From an uncultured Oscillospiraceae bacterium (lineage in GTDB: Bacteria > Bacillota > Clostridia > Oscillospirales > Acutalibacteraceae), in NCBI GenBank assembly GCA_900547105.1, contig URFL01000001.1:1-64000 (forward strand): 64,000 bases of DNA. Direction: 5' to 3'. Below the pieces are notes generated by a model that saw only the letters and a program-made list of their open reading frames with translations, searched no databases and was not told the DNA's origin. Every line of letters begins with the position of its first letter. The stretch's first letter is position 1. Both the position numbers and the translations under genes were made by a program. This document shows, piece by piece, positions 15,497 to 25,300 of the stretch.

Positions 15497-17023
15497 ATGG
15501 ATATGAAAACGCTCACCACCACAGCGCCGTCGAGCAGTGTTCTGTTCGATGGCTTTGACGAACGACCGGTGGATATGGATTTTGTGCTGCCGGACTATGA
15601 CCCCGATATTGCCGCGGTGCTGAAATGTCAGCTGACGCCGCTGGTGCAATCCCAGCAGATCAACGGCGATCAGGTGCTGGTGGACGGCATGGCGACGATG
15701 CGGGTGATGTATCTGGACGAAGCGCGCCGGTGCGTGCGCAGCTGCGAATTTTCCCAGCCGTTCAGCAGCTCCTTCACGGTGGCGAATATGGTGCCCGGCG
15801 CGTGCGTGCAGGTGACCACCAAAACCGATTATGTCAACTGCCGCGCCACCAGCTCCCGCCGGTTGGATGTGCACGGCGCCTTCAGTGTCAAGCTGCGGGT
15901 CACCGCCGCCGGAGGACAGGAGATTTTGCAGGATGCGCAGGGCGACGGCATCCAAAAGCGGGCGTTGAATCTGGTTTGCTCGGTGCCGGCAGCATCGGCG
16001 GATAAATCGTTCACCATCAACGAGGTGGTGGAGTTGGGCAGCGGCAAGCCGCCCGCCGAAGCGTTGATTCGCGGCGAAGCGGTGCCGGTGCTGACCGATT
16101 GCAAGCAGATGCTGAACAAAGTGGTGCTGAAAGGGTGCCTGTATCTGCGCCATTTGTATGCCAGCGACGCGGAAAACGGTGGTATGGAGCAAACCGAACA
16201 CGAAATTCCCTTCAGCCAGATCGTGGATGTCGAGGGCTTGCAAGACGACTGGCAGTGCGATGTGGAGGTGGAGGTCGCCTCCTGCGAGGTACAGATCACC
16301 GCCGATCCCGGCGGCGCGGGAACGCTGCTGTCGGTCAGCGTCAAGCTGACGGCACACATCCGCTGTATTCGCAGCGAGGAGGTGCAGGCACTGACCGATG
16401 CCTATTCCACCCGCTGCCCGCTGCGGGTGGATACCCAACCGCTGGAAACCGAGCAGCTGGTGGGGCTGCACCGGGGCACTGAGATCATCAAGCAGACCTT
16501 CGATCTGCCGCCGGATGACATCGCCGGTATTGTGGATCTGTGGGGCGATGCCGCGGTGGCGGGGGAGCGGTGCGACCCCGATAAAGCGGTGGTGGACGGT
16601 CGTCTGATGGCGTATATGCTCACCCGCAGCGCTGCGGGCGAGGTATCGTATTATGAGCGGCCGGTCAACATCACGCTGGAATACAGCGACCATTGCGACC
16701 GCATGGTGACCCAGCTGCGGGTGGTGCGGATGCAGTATGTGGTCAACGCCCAAAAGCAGGTGGAGCTGCGGGTGGAGCTGGCGGTGACCCGCCGGTGCTA
16801 CCGTACCAACCAATGCCGCGCCGTGTGCAGCGTGACCGCCGACGAGGGCGAGGCATTCCCGCCCGAAAAGGCGGCACTGAAAATATACTATGCTTCTGCC
16901 GGTGAATCCTTGTGGCAGATCGCCAAAAGCTGTCATACCTCTATGCAGCAGGTGATGGACGAAAACGACCTGGCTGCCGATGTGCTGGAGCAGGATACCA
17001 TGCTGCTGGTTCCGCTTTGCTGA
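15497..17023 (+). CDS. sipL: SipL-like spore morphogenesis protein (DUF3794 + LysM)
   Basis: A 508-aa protein with three tandem DUF3794 (SipL/SPOCS) beta modules (about 20-440, with repeated LPDYDPDI, CQLTP and KCQ-like segments) and one C-terminal LysM motif (about 460-508, with YYASAGESLWQIAKS and VLEQDTMLLVPLC). In Clostridioides difficile SipL binds SpoIVA through LysM to build the coat basement layer around the forespore. The presence of spoIVA in this window supports the assignment, although the two genes are 11 kb apart. AAGGAGAG precedes the ATG. It is a single-gene unit between terminators. Confidence 0.85.
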   Translation: MDMKTLTTTAPSSSVLFDGFDERPVDMDFVLPDYDPDIAAVLKCQLTPLVQSQQINGDQVLVDGMATMRVMYLDEARRCVRSCEFSQPFSSSFTVANMVPGACVQVTTKTDYVNCRATSSRRLDVHGAFSVKLRVTAAGGQEILQDAQGDGIQKRALNLVCSVPAASADKSFTINEVVELGSGKPPAEALIRGEAVPVLTDCKQMLNKVVLKGCLYLRHLYASDAENGGMEQTEHEIPFSQIVDVEGLQDDWQCDVEVEVASCEVQITADPGGAGTLLSVSVKLTAHIRCIRSEEVQALTDAYSTRCPLRVDTQPLETEQLVGLHRGTEIIKQTFDLPPDDIAGIVDLWGDAAVAGERCDPDKAVVDGRLMAYMLTRSAAGEVSYYERPVNITLEYSDHCDRMVTQLRVVRMQYVVNAQKQVELRVELAVTRRCYRTNQCRAVCSVTADEGEAFPPEKAALKIYYASAGESLWQIAKSCHTSMQQVMDENDLAADVLEQDTMLLVPLC

Positions 17024-17033
17024 CTATATAATG

Positions 17034-17065
17034 CAAGCGCCCCCATCGATGGATGGGGGCGCTTG
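17034..17065. terminator. Bidirectional terminator
   Basis: A perfect 14-bp inverted repeat (CAAGCGCCCCCATC / GATGGGGGCGCTTG) with a four-base loop lies between convergent genes. T-tracts are weak on both sides, so efficiency is uncertain. Confidence 0.65.
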
Positions 17066-17080
17066 TGTTTGGTATTTCAT

Positions 17081-17233
17081 TTATCCGACCGGGGTGAATC
17101 CCTCGTCGCTGCCGTTGCCGCCGATGTCGGTGCCGACATCACCGGTGCCGATATCGGTGCCGCTGATCGTCAGAATATCGGCAAAGGCAAATCGCTCAAT
17201 GTCCAGCGCTGGGCTTTCATATGCTTGTTTCAT
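17081..17233 (-). CDS. Gly/Asp-rich 50-aa peptide, possible secreted or modified peptide
   Basis: A 50-codon gene. AAAGGATG lies 9 bases before the ATG at 17233, and the frame starts 24 bases after the stop of the large CBM-module gene, so the two are probably one transcript. The N-terminal half (MKQAYESPALDIERFAFADI) resembles the short leader-like segment of many uncharacterised small clostridial proteins with a Y-x-x-P-x-L ... D-I-L-T pattern. The C-terminal half is a Gly/Thr/Asp repeat (GTDIGTGDVGTDIGG). No hydrophobic signal peptide and no Cys are present. Function unknown; a ribosomally made, processed peptide is one possibility, but no modifying enzyme is nearby. Confidence 0.6.
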   Translation of the reverse strand: MKQAYESPALDIERFAFADILTISGTDIGTGDVGTDIGGNGSDEGFTPVG

Positions 17234-17257
17234 ACAATATCATCCTTTCTCGTGGGT

Positions 17258-20200
17258 TCAGATGGTTCCTTTTTGCACCGTTACGGTACCGTCGCTGCCG
17301 GTGTGGAATTGGAACACATACGGACTGAACACCGTTTCGCCATCCACGATCGCGTATGCTATGGCGTAGCGATAGCTGTCCGCTTTCACATTCAGCAAAT
17401 GGGTCATATACTGCTGATTGCTGCCTGTTTTGGACGATTTGATTTTCACAAACTGCCCGTCGGTCGGGTTACCGTTTTTGATGTTATTAACCTCCGCTGT
17501 GGTGGCGGTGTAGTACACACCGTATTCTACCGATGTCTCTGCCGAGTGAATATAGGCCTGAGCGATCACCGTCAGCACATAGGAGTTTTTGTATTCGTTG
17601 TACTGGGTGGCGTATTGCTGAATGTTGACCGAGGTTTCCGGCTCATATGTCTGACCATCCTCCGCCAGCACCACGCTCACTTTATTCGCGCCGGTCACAT
17701 AGAAGGTGAAGGTATCCTTGCCATAGCCCACTTTTTGACCGTCCAGCTCCCAATAGGCCACGCTGCCGTTGGTGGCGCTCGCCAGCTTCAGTTCCACCCG
17801 ATCGTCAAAATGGATGTCCTTGATCTGCGATTCGATAATCGTGCAGTTGGTGGATTCGATGTCGGCGCCCACTGTGACGGTGTAGGTCAACCGCTGTCCC
17901 TCGTTATCCCCCTCGGAATAGACCGGGCGTACCACATACGGGTCGTCCTGGTTTTTGTAGGTATCGAACAGCGTGTCCGCATCCGCCGCGTTGTCGTTCC
18001 ATCCGCAGAAGGTGTAGCCGCCGAGGTTGGGTGCCTTGACGGTGGACAGCTGCTCGGCAAGCTCTGTGCTGGAGGCCACGGTAGTGGCGTACACTTCCTC
18101 GCCGAATCGGCCCACAAACTGAACCTTCATGGAATCGCTCGGCCAGTTGCTGGCGGTGTCAAACGCGCCATCTGCCAGCCCGACAAACCGGATATGGTCA
18201 ATGTTGCCGCAATATCCGCTATCCTCATTGGCGGAACGGTTTAGCTTCAAATAGATTTCATGATCGCCGGAGCCGAGCGTCGCCAGCACATCGGCGGACA
18301 CATCGCAGGAGAAGGTATCCCAGATATTCCAGTTGTTGGTGCCGGTGTACATGCTGGCGGAAACGGTGATGCTGCCCAACTCCACACCGCCGGTCAGCGC
18401 CGTCGTCGGGGTGTATTGGCCGCGCACACCGGTGGCGGTCAGCTGGCTCCACGCCACATCCATATCCGCATACAGCGTGTAAGTAATGTCGCTGTGGTGA
18501 GCCGTCGCTGCCCGCACCAGCACCGCTTCCAAATTGTCGATGTTGGCTTTGCCAAGATAGATCGTGTCACCATTTTTGGTGCCGTCCAATTTGGTGGTAT
18601 GCGGCCAGGCAGAGACATAGTTCGATGCGCCCCATACATAACCCTCACCCTCTATGGTGCATACATCCATCTGGTTGGAGGGCAGCGTTTCTTCGTGGTA
18701 CAGGGTAAAGTCAATGTAGTTGCCGGCGTAGGTGGCGGTGGTTTCCGGCACAAAATACAGCGTGTCGGTACCGCTGACATCCAGTGTCGACAGGTCATAA
18801 TACGAGGTGCGCAGATTGTCCACCGTGTACCACTGGTTAGATCCGCTTATGCGGGAGTTGTCCAGCGTCAGCGTGGTGACCAGATGATCCTCCGCCACCG
18901 CGCCTTTGTATACTTTCAGATCGGTTGCCCCTTGCGCCATATAGCGCACCGTGATACCTTTCAGATGCGAGAAATTTACGCTGTTGTACGCCAGCTGGAT
19001 GCCGGATTTGGTATCGGTGACTCCGCGTACATCGCTGTATTCAGAGTTTGCACCCGCTTCGGTTTTTTTGATGCGGCCGGTGCTGAATCCGGACGAAGAG
19101 GAGAGTGAAGCGTCCAGTGCATCGCTGAAAGAATAGTTTTTGGCAAAGCTGACCGGATTGTAGGTGGGTTTGTCCGAAGTCAGCTTCACATAGTCCATGT
19201 TGCCGCCGTATCCGCTGGCGTTTTGGGTGCTTTCAATCTTCAAGAACAGCGAATGGGTTCCCTGCAACCGGGCTTTGGAAACGGTGTCCAGCAATCCGGT
19301 AGAAAATTCGGTGAATTTCCGCCAGCCGCTGTCGGTGTATTGACCGGTCAGTTCCGCAATTTTGTATCCGTTGGCGCAGTCCGCTTTGGCAGTACCGTCG
19401 ATATAAAATCCGTAAACGGTCCCGCTGTTGGCGTGTGCCACCGACAAGGTGATCTTGCTCAGATCGGTGGTGTCGTAATCGCCGAGGCAGAATACATCGC
19501 CGACACGGGTGCCATCCAGGAACTTGCCTTCGGAAGCACCGGAATCCGTGTTGCTGGCGCGGGTTGCGCTGGAACGGTTGTCGGCGTTATCCTTGATGTT
19601 TTCCATCTGAAAAACGGTTTCACTGACATCCCGACGATATTTGGTCAGGGTAAAATAGTCGATGTTGCCGGTGTAATCGCTGCCGGACAGATTGTTGTCG
19701 TAATTGGTTTTCAAAAAGACTTTGTGCACACCAGCGATCTGGTCAGCCGAAACCTGTACCGCCGCTTCAAAGGTTTTCGGGGTGTTCCAGTTGCCGCTGC
19801 CTTTCGCAGCGACTGCTTTTGCGACCAGCAGAGAGGGGGCATCCACCGTACCGTCGATATACAAATCGTATGAACGGCTATCGCCCTGACATCCCACTGC
19901 GATGCTGAAGGATTGCAGCCCGGTCAGATCCATTTCGCCAAATCCAAAAACGGAACCGTTGCGGGTGCCGTCAATGTCCTGACCGCCCGAAAAACCGGAG
20001 ACATTTTTCACGCCGCCATCGCCGTGCTTTTCCGAAAAGGTTTCCGCTTCCACGGTCACCGTTTCCAGCGGGTCAACATACTCGCCAAAGGTCAGCTCGG
20101 TGGCATCAAAGTTTCCGCAAAAAACGCTGCCGGTGGGGGCGGATTCCACTTTCAAAAACAGATCGTGTGTGCCGCTCAACCGCGCCGGAGTAGCGTCCGC

Positions 20201-20611
20201 CGTAAAGGGAACGGCTTGCAGCGCAAATTTTTGCCAGCCACCGGTCGAAGCAATGGTGGTTTCGGCAATTTTGGTGCCCAGCGCCGTCTTGGTACCGTCC
20301 ACATACAGCGCATACACCGCCCCGCCACCATTGTGCGCTACCGACAGGCTGACGGCGGAGAGCCCGGTCAGATCAATGTCGTGCGCCAGACAGAGCACCT
20401 GTCCTTCGCGCAAATCGTCCAAGTAGGTTTCGCCGTTTGTTCCGTTGTCTTTTGTGGCTTTGTTTTCCACACTGGAACGGTTTCCCACATAATTCTCCGC
20501 CTCGATCCGCGTGACCGAGGTGGTATCCTCATCGGCGGCTTGTGCCATCGGCACCACACTCATCAGCAACAAGCTGACCACCGCCAAAACGGATAAGAAC
20601 CTTCTTTTCAT
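17258..20611 (-). CDS. Secreted protein of tandem CBM6/CBM35-like modules, no catalytic domain
   Basis: A 1117-aa secreted protein. Signal peptide 1-26; beta-sandwich modules of the CBM6/CBM35 type starting near residues 35 (RIEAENYVGNRSS), 186 (VTVEAETFSEKHG), 333 (VFQMENIKDNADNRSS) and 647 (VCTIEGEGYVWG), each ending in a GNxDyxxLT-like strand; a variant module at about 490-640; a Listeria-Bacteroides-type repeat at about 829-905 (GGYTFCGWNDNAADADTLF); and a beta-rich C-terminus. I see no glycosidase active site, dockerin, LPxTG, or SLH motif, so it may be a free or loosely held glycan-binding protein. AGAGGG precedes the ATG. It is followed by the 50-aa peptide gene and preceded by the cobO terminator. 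Confidence 0.8.
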   Translation of the reverse strand: MKRRFLSVLAVVSLLLMSVVPMAQAADEDTTSVTRIEAENYVGNRSSVENKATKDNGTNGETYLDDLREGQVLCLAHDIDLTGLSAVSLSVAHNGGGAVYALYVDGTKTALGTKIAETTIASTGGWQKFALQAVPFTADATPARLSGTHDLFLKVESAPTGSVFCGNFDATELTFGEYVDPLETVTVEAETFSEKHGDGGVKNVSGFSGGQDIDGTRNGSVFGFGEMDLTGLQSFSIAVGCQGDSRSYDLYIDGTVDAPSLLVAKAVAAKGSGNWNTPKTFEAAVQVSADQIAGVHKVFLKTNYDNNLSGSDYTGNIDYFTLTKYRRDVSETVFQMENIKDNADNRSSATRASNTDSGASEGKFLDGTRVGDVFCLGDYDTTDLSKITLSVAHANSGTVYGFYIDGTAKADCANGYKIAELTGQYTDSGWRKFTEFSTGLLDTVSKARLQGTHSLFLKIESTQNASGYGGNMDYVKLTSDKPTYNPVSFAKNYSFSDALDASLSSSSGFSTGRIKKTEAGANSEYSDVRGVTDTKSGIQLAYNSVNFSHLKGITVRYMAQGATDLKVYKGAVAEDHLVTTLTLDNSRISGSNQWYTVDNLRTSYYDLSTLDVSGTDTLYFVPETTATYAGNYIDFTLYHEETLPSNQMDVCTIEGEGYVWGASNYVSAWPHTTKLDGTKNGDTIYLGKANIDNLEAVLVRAATAHHSDITYTLYADMDVAWSQLTATGVRGQYTPTTALTGGVELGSITVSASMYTGTNNWNIWDTFSCDVSADVLATLGSGDHEIYLKLNRSANEDSGYCGNIDHIRFVGLADGAFDTASNWPSDSMKVQFVGRFGEEVYATTVASSTELAEQLSTVKAPNLGGYTFCGWNDNAADADTLFDTYKNQDDPYVVRPVYSEGDNEGQRLTYTVTVGADIESTNCTIIESQIKDIHFDDRVELKLASATNGSVAYWELDGQKVGYGKDTFTFYVTGANKVSVVLAEDGQTYEPETSVNIQQYATQYNEYKNSYVLTVIAQAYIHSAETSVEYGVYYTATTAEVNNIKNGNPTDGQFVKIKSSKTGSNQQYMTHLLNVKADSYRYAIAYAIVDGETVFSPYVFQFHTGSDGTVTVQKGTI

Positions 20612-20777
20612 ACAAATCCCTCTTTTCAACAAAAATAGAAGATAGAATCAAGTATTTACATCTATAATATACAACTCTCGGTAGCGGCGGTCTAGTCAAA
20701 AAATGCTGCACAGCAGTCAATAATTGATGCTTTTCAAAAGAAATGATGCATATTCTGACGAAAAGATGGATTTTGGC

Positions 20778-20823
20778 AAAAAAGCAGCGCCGAAACAGAG
20801 AATCACTCTGCCTCGGCGCTGCT
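20778..20823 (-). terminator. Terminator of the AraC-cobO unit
   Basis: The 11-base arms AGCAGCGCCGA and TCGGCGCTGCT (20813-20823) form the stem. Read on the minus strand, the hairpin ends in TTTTTTG. It starts 13 bases after the cobO stop. Confidence 0.85.
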
Positions 20824-20835
20824 GGTGGCTTTTTG

Positions 20836-21354
20836 TCAATATTCGATGCCTTTGCGGGCGGCAACACCGCTCGCGTAAGGGTGGCGGTGCGCTTTCATCT
20901 CGGTGAGATAATCGGCGTGCTCCCGCATCGGTTCCGACAGCGCGTGGGTGGCGATCACCACTTCGGTATCACCCAGCGCCGCCCAAAATGCCTCTACATC
21001 TTCTTCGCGGAACCATCCCTGCGCCAGCGCGTCGCCCCATTCATCCAGCACCAGCAAGTCGATCTCGTGACTGCGCAGCCGCTCCAGAATGTCCGTCCAC
21101 AGCCCGTCTACAAACATCTGGTACGACCGGTGCTGTTCCTCGGTCATTGCAAAAGTGAAGGGCAGCTGATCCGGCGCCGGCAACAGTGTGATGCCCGCCA
21201 CCTGTTCCAGCGAACGCCGCTCGCCGCTGTGTGCATCCTTCAAAAATTGCGCCACCACCACCCGCAGTCCTTGCCCGGCGGCACGCAGCGCTGATCCCAT
21301 CGCCGCGGTAGTTTTGCCCGCGCCGTCTCCGTAGTAAACATGAACATATCCCAT
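20836..21354 (-). CDS. cobO: Cob(I)yrinic acid a,c-diamide adenosyltransferase
   Basis: A 172-aa CobA/CobO/BtuR-type ATP:corrinoid adenosyltransferase, which transfers the adenosyl group to cobalt in cobalamin synthesis or salvage. The P-loop is GDGAGKTTAAMG near residues 9-20, differing from the usual GxGKGKTT by Ala for the first Lys; the ATP-binding Lys itself is kept. The segments VVVAQFLK, LLVLDEWGDAL and ATHALSEPM fit the family. It lies 18 bases after an AraC regulator on the same strand and no other cobalamin gene is nearby. The radical SAM protein encoded at 33.5 kb belongs to a B12-binding-domain family, but no functional link is shown. Confidence 0.9.
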   Translation of the reverse strand: MGYVHVYYGDGAGKTTAAMGSALRAAGQGLRVVVAQFLKDAHSGERRSLEQVAGITLLPAPDQLPFTFAMTEEQHRSYQMFVDGLWTDILERLRSHEIDLLVLDEWGDALAQGWFREEDVEAFWAALGDTEVVIATHALSEPMREHADYLTEMKAHRHPYASGVAARKGIEY

Positions 21355-21372
21355 TGGTTTGATCTCCTTGTC

Positions 21373-22155
21373 TTACCTATCCGCTTGGTGCGCGGCGTAT
21401 TGGCTGGGGGACACCCCATAGGTCTTTTTAAAAATTTTGGAAAAGTTATAAATGTTTTCGTATCCGACGCTGATCGCCGCATCGCCGACACTGTATTTTT
21501 GGTGTGCCAGCAGCCGTGCGGCCTTGTCCAAACGCACTTTTATCAGATACTGCTGCGGCGACATGCCCATCTGACGGCGAAACTGGGTGCTGAAATAGCT
21601 GCGGCTGATATGAAAATGTTCCGCAATTTCCTCAATCGTCAGCGGGTTGGCGTAGTTTTGGCGGATGTAATCGGTGGCCAGCTCAATCGTGTCCGGCGGT
21701 TCGGGGTCGGTTTGGTCGTTCAGCATCAACGAAAACAGCTGCAAAATCCGACCGCTGACATACAGATCCCGCCCCGGCATGGTGTCGGTCACCCGCGCCA
21801 GCGAGCGAAAGATCGCGTCCGCTTCCTCCACCTCGCACACATAGGCATCGCGCAGCGGGGGAAAATCCTGTGCCAAAATAACCCCGACCCAGCAGTAAGA
21901 CCACGGATCCTCCGGGTTGGGTTGATAGCTGGCGGGTTCGTGCGGGTGGATGACGAAAAACTGCCCGCGTGTCACCGCGAATTCCCGATTCCCGACATAA
22001 AAATATCCCGAGCCGGAGAAAACATAATGCAGCAAATAATAATCCCGCATGGTGGTGACCCGTTCCTTGTTTGCAGGGCACGCCTCTTTTCCCAGCTGGA
22101 CCGGACGCACATCCTGCAGCGTGGATTTTGGCAAGGAAACATATTGCCTCTCCAA
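21373..22155 (-). CDS. AraC family transcriptional regulator (GH2 galactosidase locus)
   Basis: A 260-aa regulator with an N-terminal cupin sensor (about 25-130, with YYLLHYVFSGSGYFYVG) and a C-terminal AraC DNA-binding domain (about 160-258, with LTIEEIAEHFHISRSYFST and GYENIYNFSKIFKKTYG). It starts with TTG at 22155, supported by GGAGGTGA about 7 bases upstream; the nearby ATG is in another frame. It is transcribed away from the GH2-dockerin gene, whose promoter has a good -10 and poor -35, consistent with activation by this protein. cobO follows in the same direction. Confidence 0.88.
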   Translation of the reverse strand: MERQYVSLPKSTLQDVRPVQLGKEACPANKERVTTMRDYYLLHYVFSGSGYFYVGNREFAVTRGQFFVIHPHEPASYQPNPEDPWSYCWVGVILAQDFPPLRDAYVCEVEEADAIFRSLARVTDTMPGRDLYVSGRILQLFSLMLNDQTDPEPPDTIELATDYIRQNYANPLTIEEIAEHFHISRSYFSTQFRRQMGMSPQQYLIKVRLDKAARLLAHQKYSVGDAAISVGYENIYNFSKIFKKTYGVSPSQYAAHQADR

Positions 22156-22314
22156 CCTTTGTCACCTCCCGCCATCGCTTTGGGTTCAGTATACTGCTTT
22201 TATGGTGGGTTGGCAAGACAATCCAACATAATCACAAATAAAAATAACATAATGACAAATCAAAATGACAAATTTTCCGAGAATCGTGCCATGGTGTTCC
22301 CGCAGCGTTTTCGG

Positions 22315-22320
22315 TATACT
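22315..22320 (+). promoter_or_regulatory. -10 box of the GH2 galactosidase gene
   Basis: TATACT at 22315-22320 lies 37 bases before the GTG start. The expected -35 position (22292-22297, TGGTGT) is far from consensus, which is typical for an activator-dependent promoter. Confidence 0.45.
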
Positions 22321-22356
22321 GATGATAGCGAACAAACGCAAAGGAGTGTGAGGTTT

Positions 22357-25300
22357 GTGAAATTACGAAAGAAGAGAGTGTTGTCCCTGATGTTGACCAC
22401 AGCGTTAATCGGTTCATCGACCCTGTCGGCGCTGCCAACCTCTGCGGCGTCATCCGCCGATCCGTGGAACGATGCGGCTGCCTGGCCGCAAATGCAGGCC
22501 GTCAGCAAGCTGCAGAAAGGGCAGTCCTACTTCACCTATAAGGAGTGGACCGGCGACAAAAAATCGACTGATATAAACGGCGACCCGGTGCGCCAGGCGG
22601 ATGTGGTGGGGGTCAACCGTGAACCCGCCCATGCCAGCGAAACGCTGCCTTACGACAGCGTGGAACAGGCGGTCAAGGGTGCGGTTAATTATGACCTTGC
22701 GCAGTCGCCGTATTACCAATTGCTCACCGGCGAGGGGCAGTCGTGGGACCTGACGGTGTATAAAAATGTCGACCTGGCGGAAAAAGCGGGGGTTGCCGCG
22801 AACTTCTACAAAACCGATTTCGCCGAAAATTCCACCGCCAAGCCCTATACCGGTACCGGTAAGGTGGAGGCTTACGAAACCGCCAATTACGGTTGCGGCT
22901 GGAAAAGCGTCACGCTGCCCGCCAGCTGGCAGACCCAGGGTTTCGATTTCCCGATCTATTCCAATACCCAAATTCCGTGGAAAGCCTACGGCAACGCCAC
23001 CACGGCGGATACCCAGCTGGTGCCGGCGGCGCCCACGGTGACCAACCCGGTCGGCTTTTACCGCAAACACTTTGATGTGGACCCCGACTGGCTGCAAAAC
23101 GGCAAAAAGGTCTACATCTCGTTCAAAGGCGTCGAATCGGCGATGTATCTGTATATCAACGGCAACGAGGTGGGCTACACTGAAAACTCGTTTGATACAC
23201 ACGACTTTGATATTACGCCGTTTTTGAATCCCGATGGCAAGGACAACCTGCTGGCGGTGCGGGTGCATCGCTGGTGCGATGGCAGCTGGCTGGAGGATCA
23301 GGATTTCCTGCGGCTGGGCGGTATCTTCCGCGATGTGGTGCTGTACGCGACCCCCGCGGTGCATATCCGTGACTACAAGGTGGAGACCGATCTGGATGAC
23401 ACCTTTACCGATGCCAGCCTGAAGCTGCGGCTGAATGTGTCCAACAGCAGCGACCGCACAGTGGATTCCTTTGGTGTGGATGTGAAGCTGTTTGATGCTG
23501 ACGGCAACAATATTGTGGCGGACGCACCGATCCGCGCCGATGTGCCGTCCACTGCGTCGGGCGGGGAGGGGATCGTGAACCTGAACCGGCTGATCAAAGC
23601 GCCGCATCTGTGGTCGGACGAGGATCCCTATCTGTACACACTGGTGCTGTCGCTATATGACAAGCAAAGCGGCAAGCATTTTGAAAGCATCGCCCAACAG
23701 CTCGGCTTCCGCGAGATCACCTTCACAAAAACGGAAGTGGACGAAAACTACAATAAGATCACCACCCAATATGATGCCATCAAAATCAACGGCAAGCCGT
23801 TGCTGTTCAAAGGGGCGAACCGACATGATCTCAGCCCCTATACCGGGCGGTATGTGTCGCGCGAGCTGTACGAAACCGATCTAAAAATGATGAAGCAGAG
23901 CAACATCAACGCGGTGCGCACCTCGCATTACCCCAACGATGAGTATTTCTATTACCTCTGCGATAAATACGGCTTGTTTGTGATGGCAGAGGCCAATATG
24001 GAATGCCACGCGCTGGAAGGGGATATCAAAATCACCGAGAACGCTCCCAGCGATGTGATGGCGCGGGAGCTGGAGTCGGCATATATCGACCGGCTGACCG
24101 CGAATATGGAAGCCCGCAAAAACCGCTCCTGTGTGGTGATGTGGTCGCTGGGCAACGAATCCGGCATCACCCCGCAGACCAAAATGCTGCAGCGCTCGAT
24201 TCAGGATGTGGTGCGTCCGCTGGATGCTACCCGTCCGGTCAACTATGAGCGGCTGCACGGCGAAGGCGGCGTGGATGTGTACAGCACTATGTATTCTACA
24301 TTGGATTTCATCGCCGAGCGTGGAGCCGATGCCGACCGCATGCCGTATTTCCCCATCGAATACAGCCATGCCATGGGCAACGCCTCCGGCTGGTTTAAGG
24401 AGTATTGGGACACCATCCGCAGCTATGACAATGTGATCGGCGGCTTTATCTGGGACTGGGTGGATCAGTCGCTGGCAACGCCGCTGCCGGAAAAAGAGCC
24501 GGCCTATCTGGTGGAAGCGGACAAAAGCCGCAACCACTTCGCCGGTGTGTTGTCCGGCGATGTCAAAACCGATGCCGCCACCGGTCGGTCGTATCTGGCG
24601 GGCTATGTGGTGTATCCGTCGGAAAGTGATCCGCAAAACAAGATCAGCGCGGCGCTGTCCGGTACCAACTCGTTTACCTTTGAAATGCGGGTACGCCCGC
24701 GCAACGCGTCCTCCACTGCGGGCGACGCGATCTTCCAGCCGCTGATGCAAAAGGGCGACACTCAGGTGGCGCTGCGTTCCTATAACGCCGGACGGCTGGA
24801 TATGATCACCTATATGACTACCAACGGCTCGAACGGATCGTGGGCGCAGACCGAATATACGCGTCCGTCCGACTGGGGCGACGGCACATGGAAGCACATC
24901 GCCGTCACCTACGATGGCACCACCCATACCACCACGCTGTATCTGAACGGTCAAAAGCAAACGGCGGCCAAGCTGCCGACCGTGGCAGATGATGCGTATA
25001 TCAAGCAGAGCGCCTATGCGTTTGCCATCAACTATTGCACCCAAAAAGGGCGTATCGGCGAAAACGATGTGGAGCTGGCGCGGGTGTATACCCGGGCGCT
25101 CAGCGAAGCGGAATTATCGGCGCAGCTGACCGCGTACCAAACCGGCAGCGCTTATCCGATCAGCGCCGACAGCGATGATGTGCTGTTGTGGCTGGATTTC
25201 ACCTCCGCTACCGTGAAGCAGGACGATTCCACCCGCGTGTGGGATTATTACAAAGAAATCGGCCGCGATGATTTGGCGGGACAGTATCTCGCGTATGGCG

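Noticed and set aside
20641..20700. Minus-strand promoter for the CBM-module gene (TTGACT with TATATT)
   Set aside because: The two boxes are about 22 bases apart, too far for a standard sigma-A promoter, so no site is annotated.
21340..22356. N-terminal extension of the GH2 galactosidase gene over the cobO and AraC genes
   Set aside because: The frame is open but antisense to two recognised genes; the signal peptide after GTG 22357 and the AAAGGAG fix the start.
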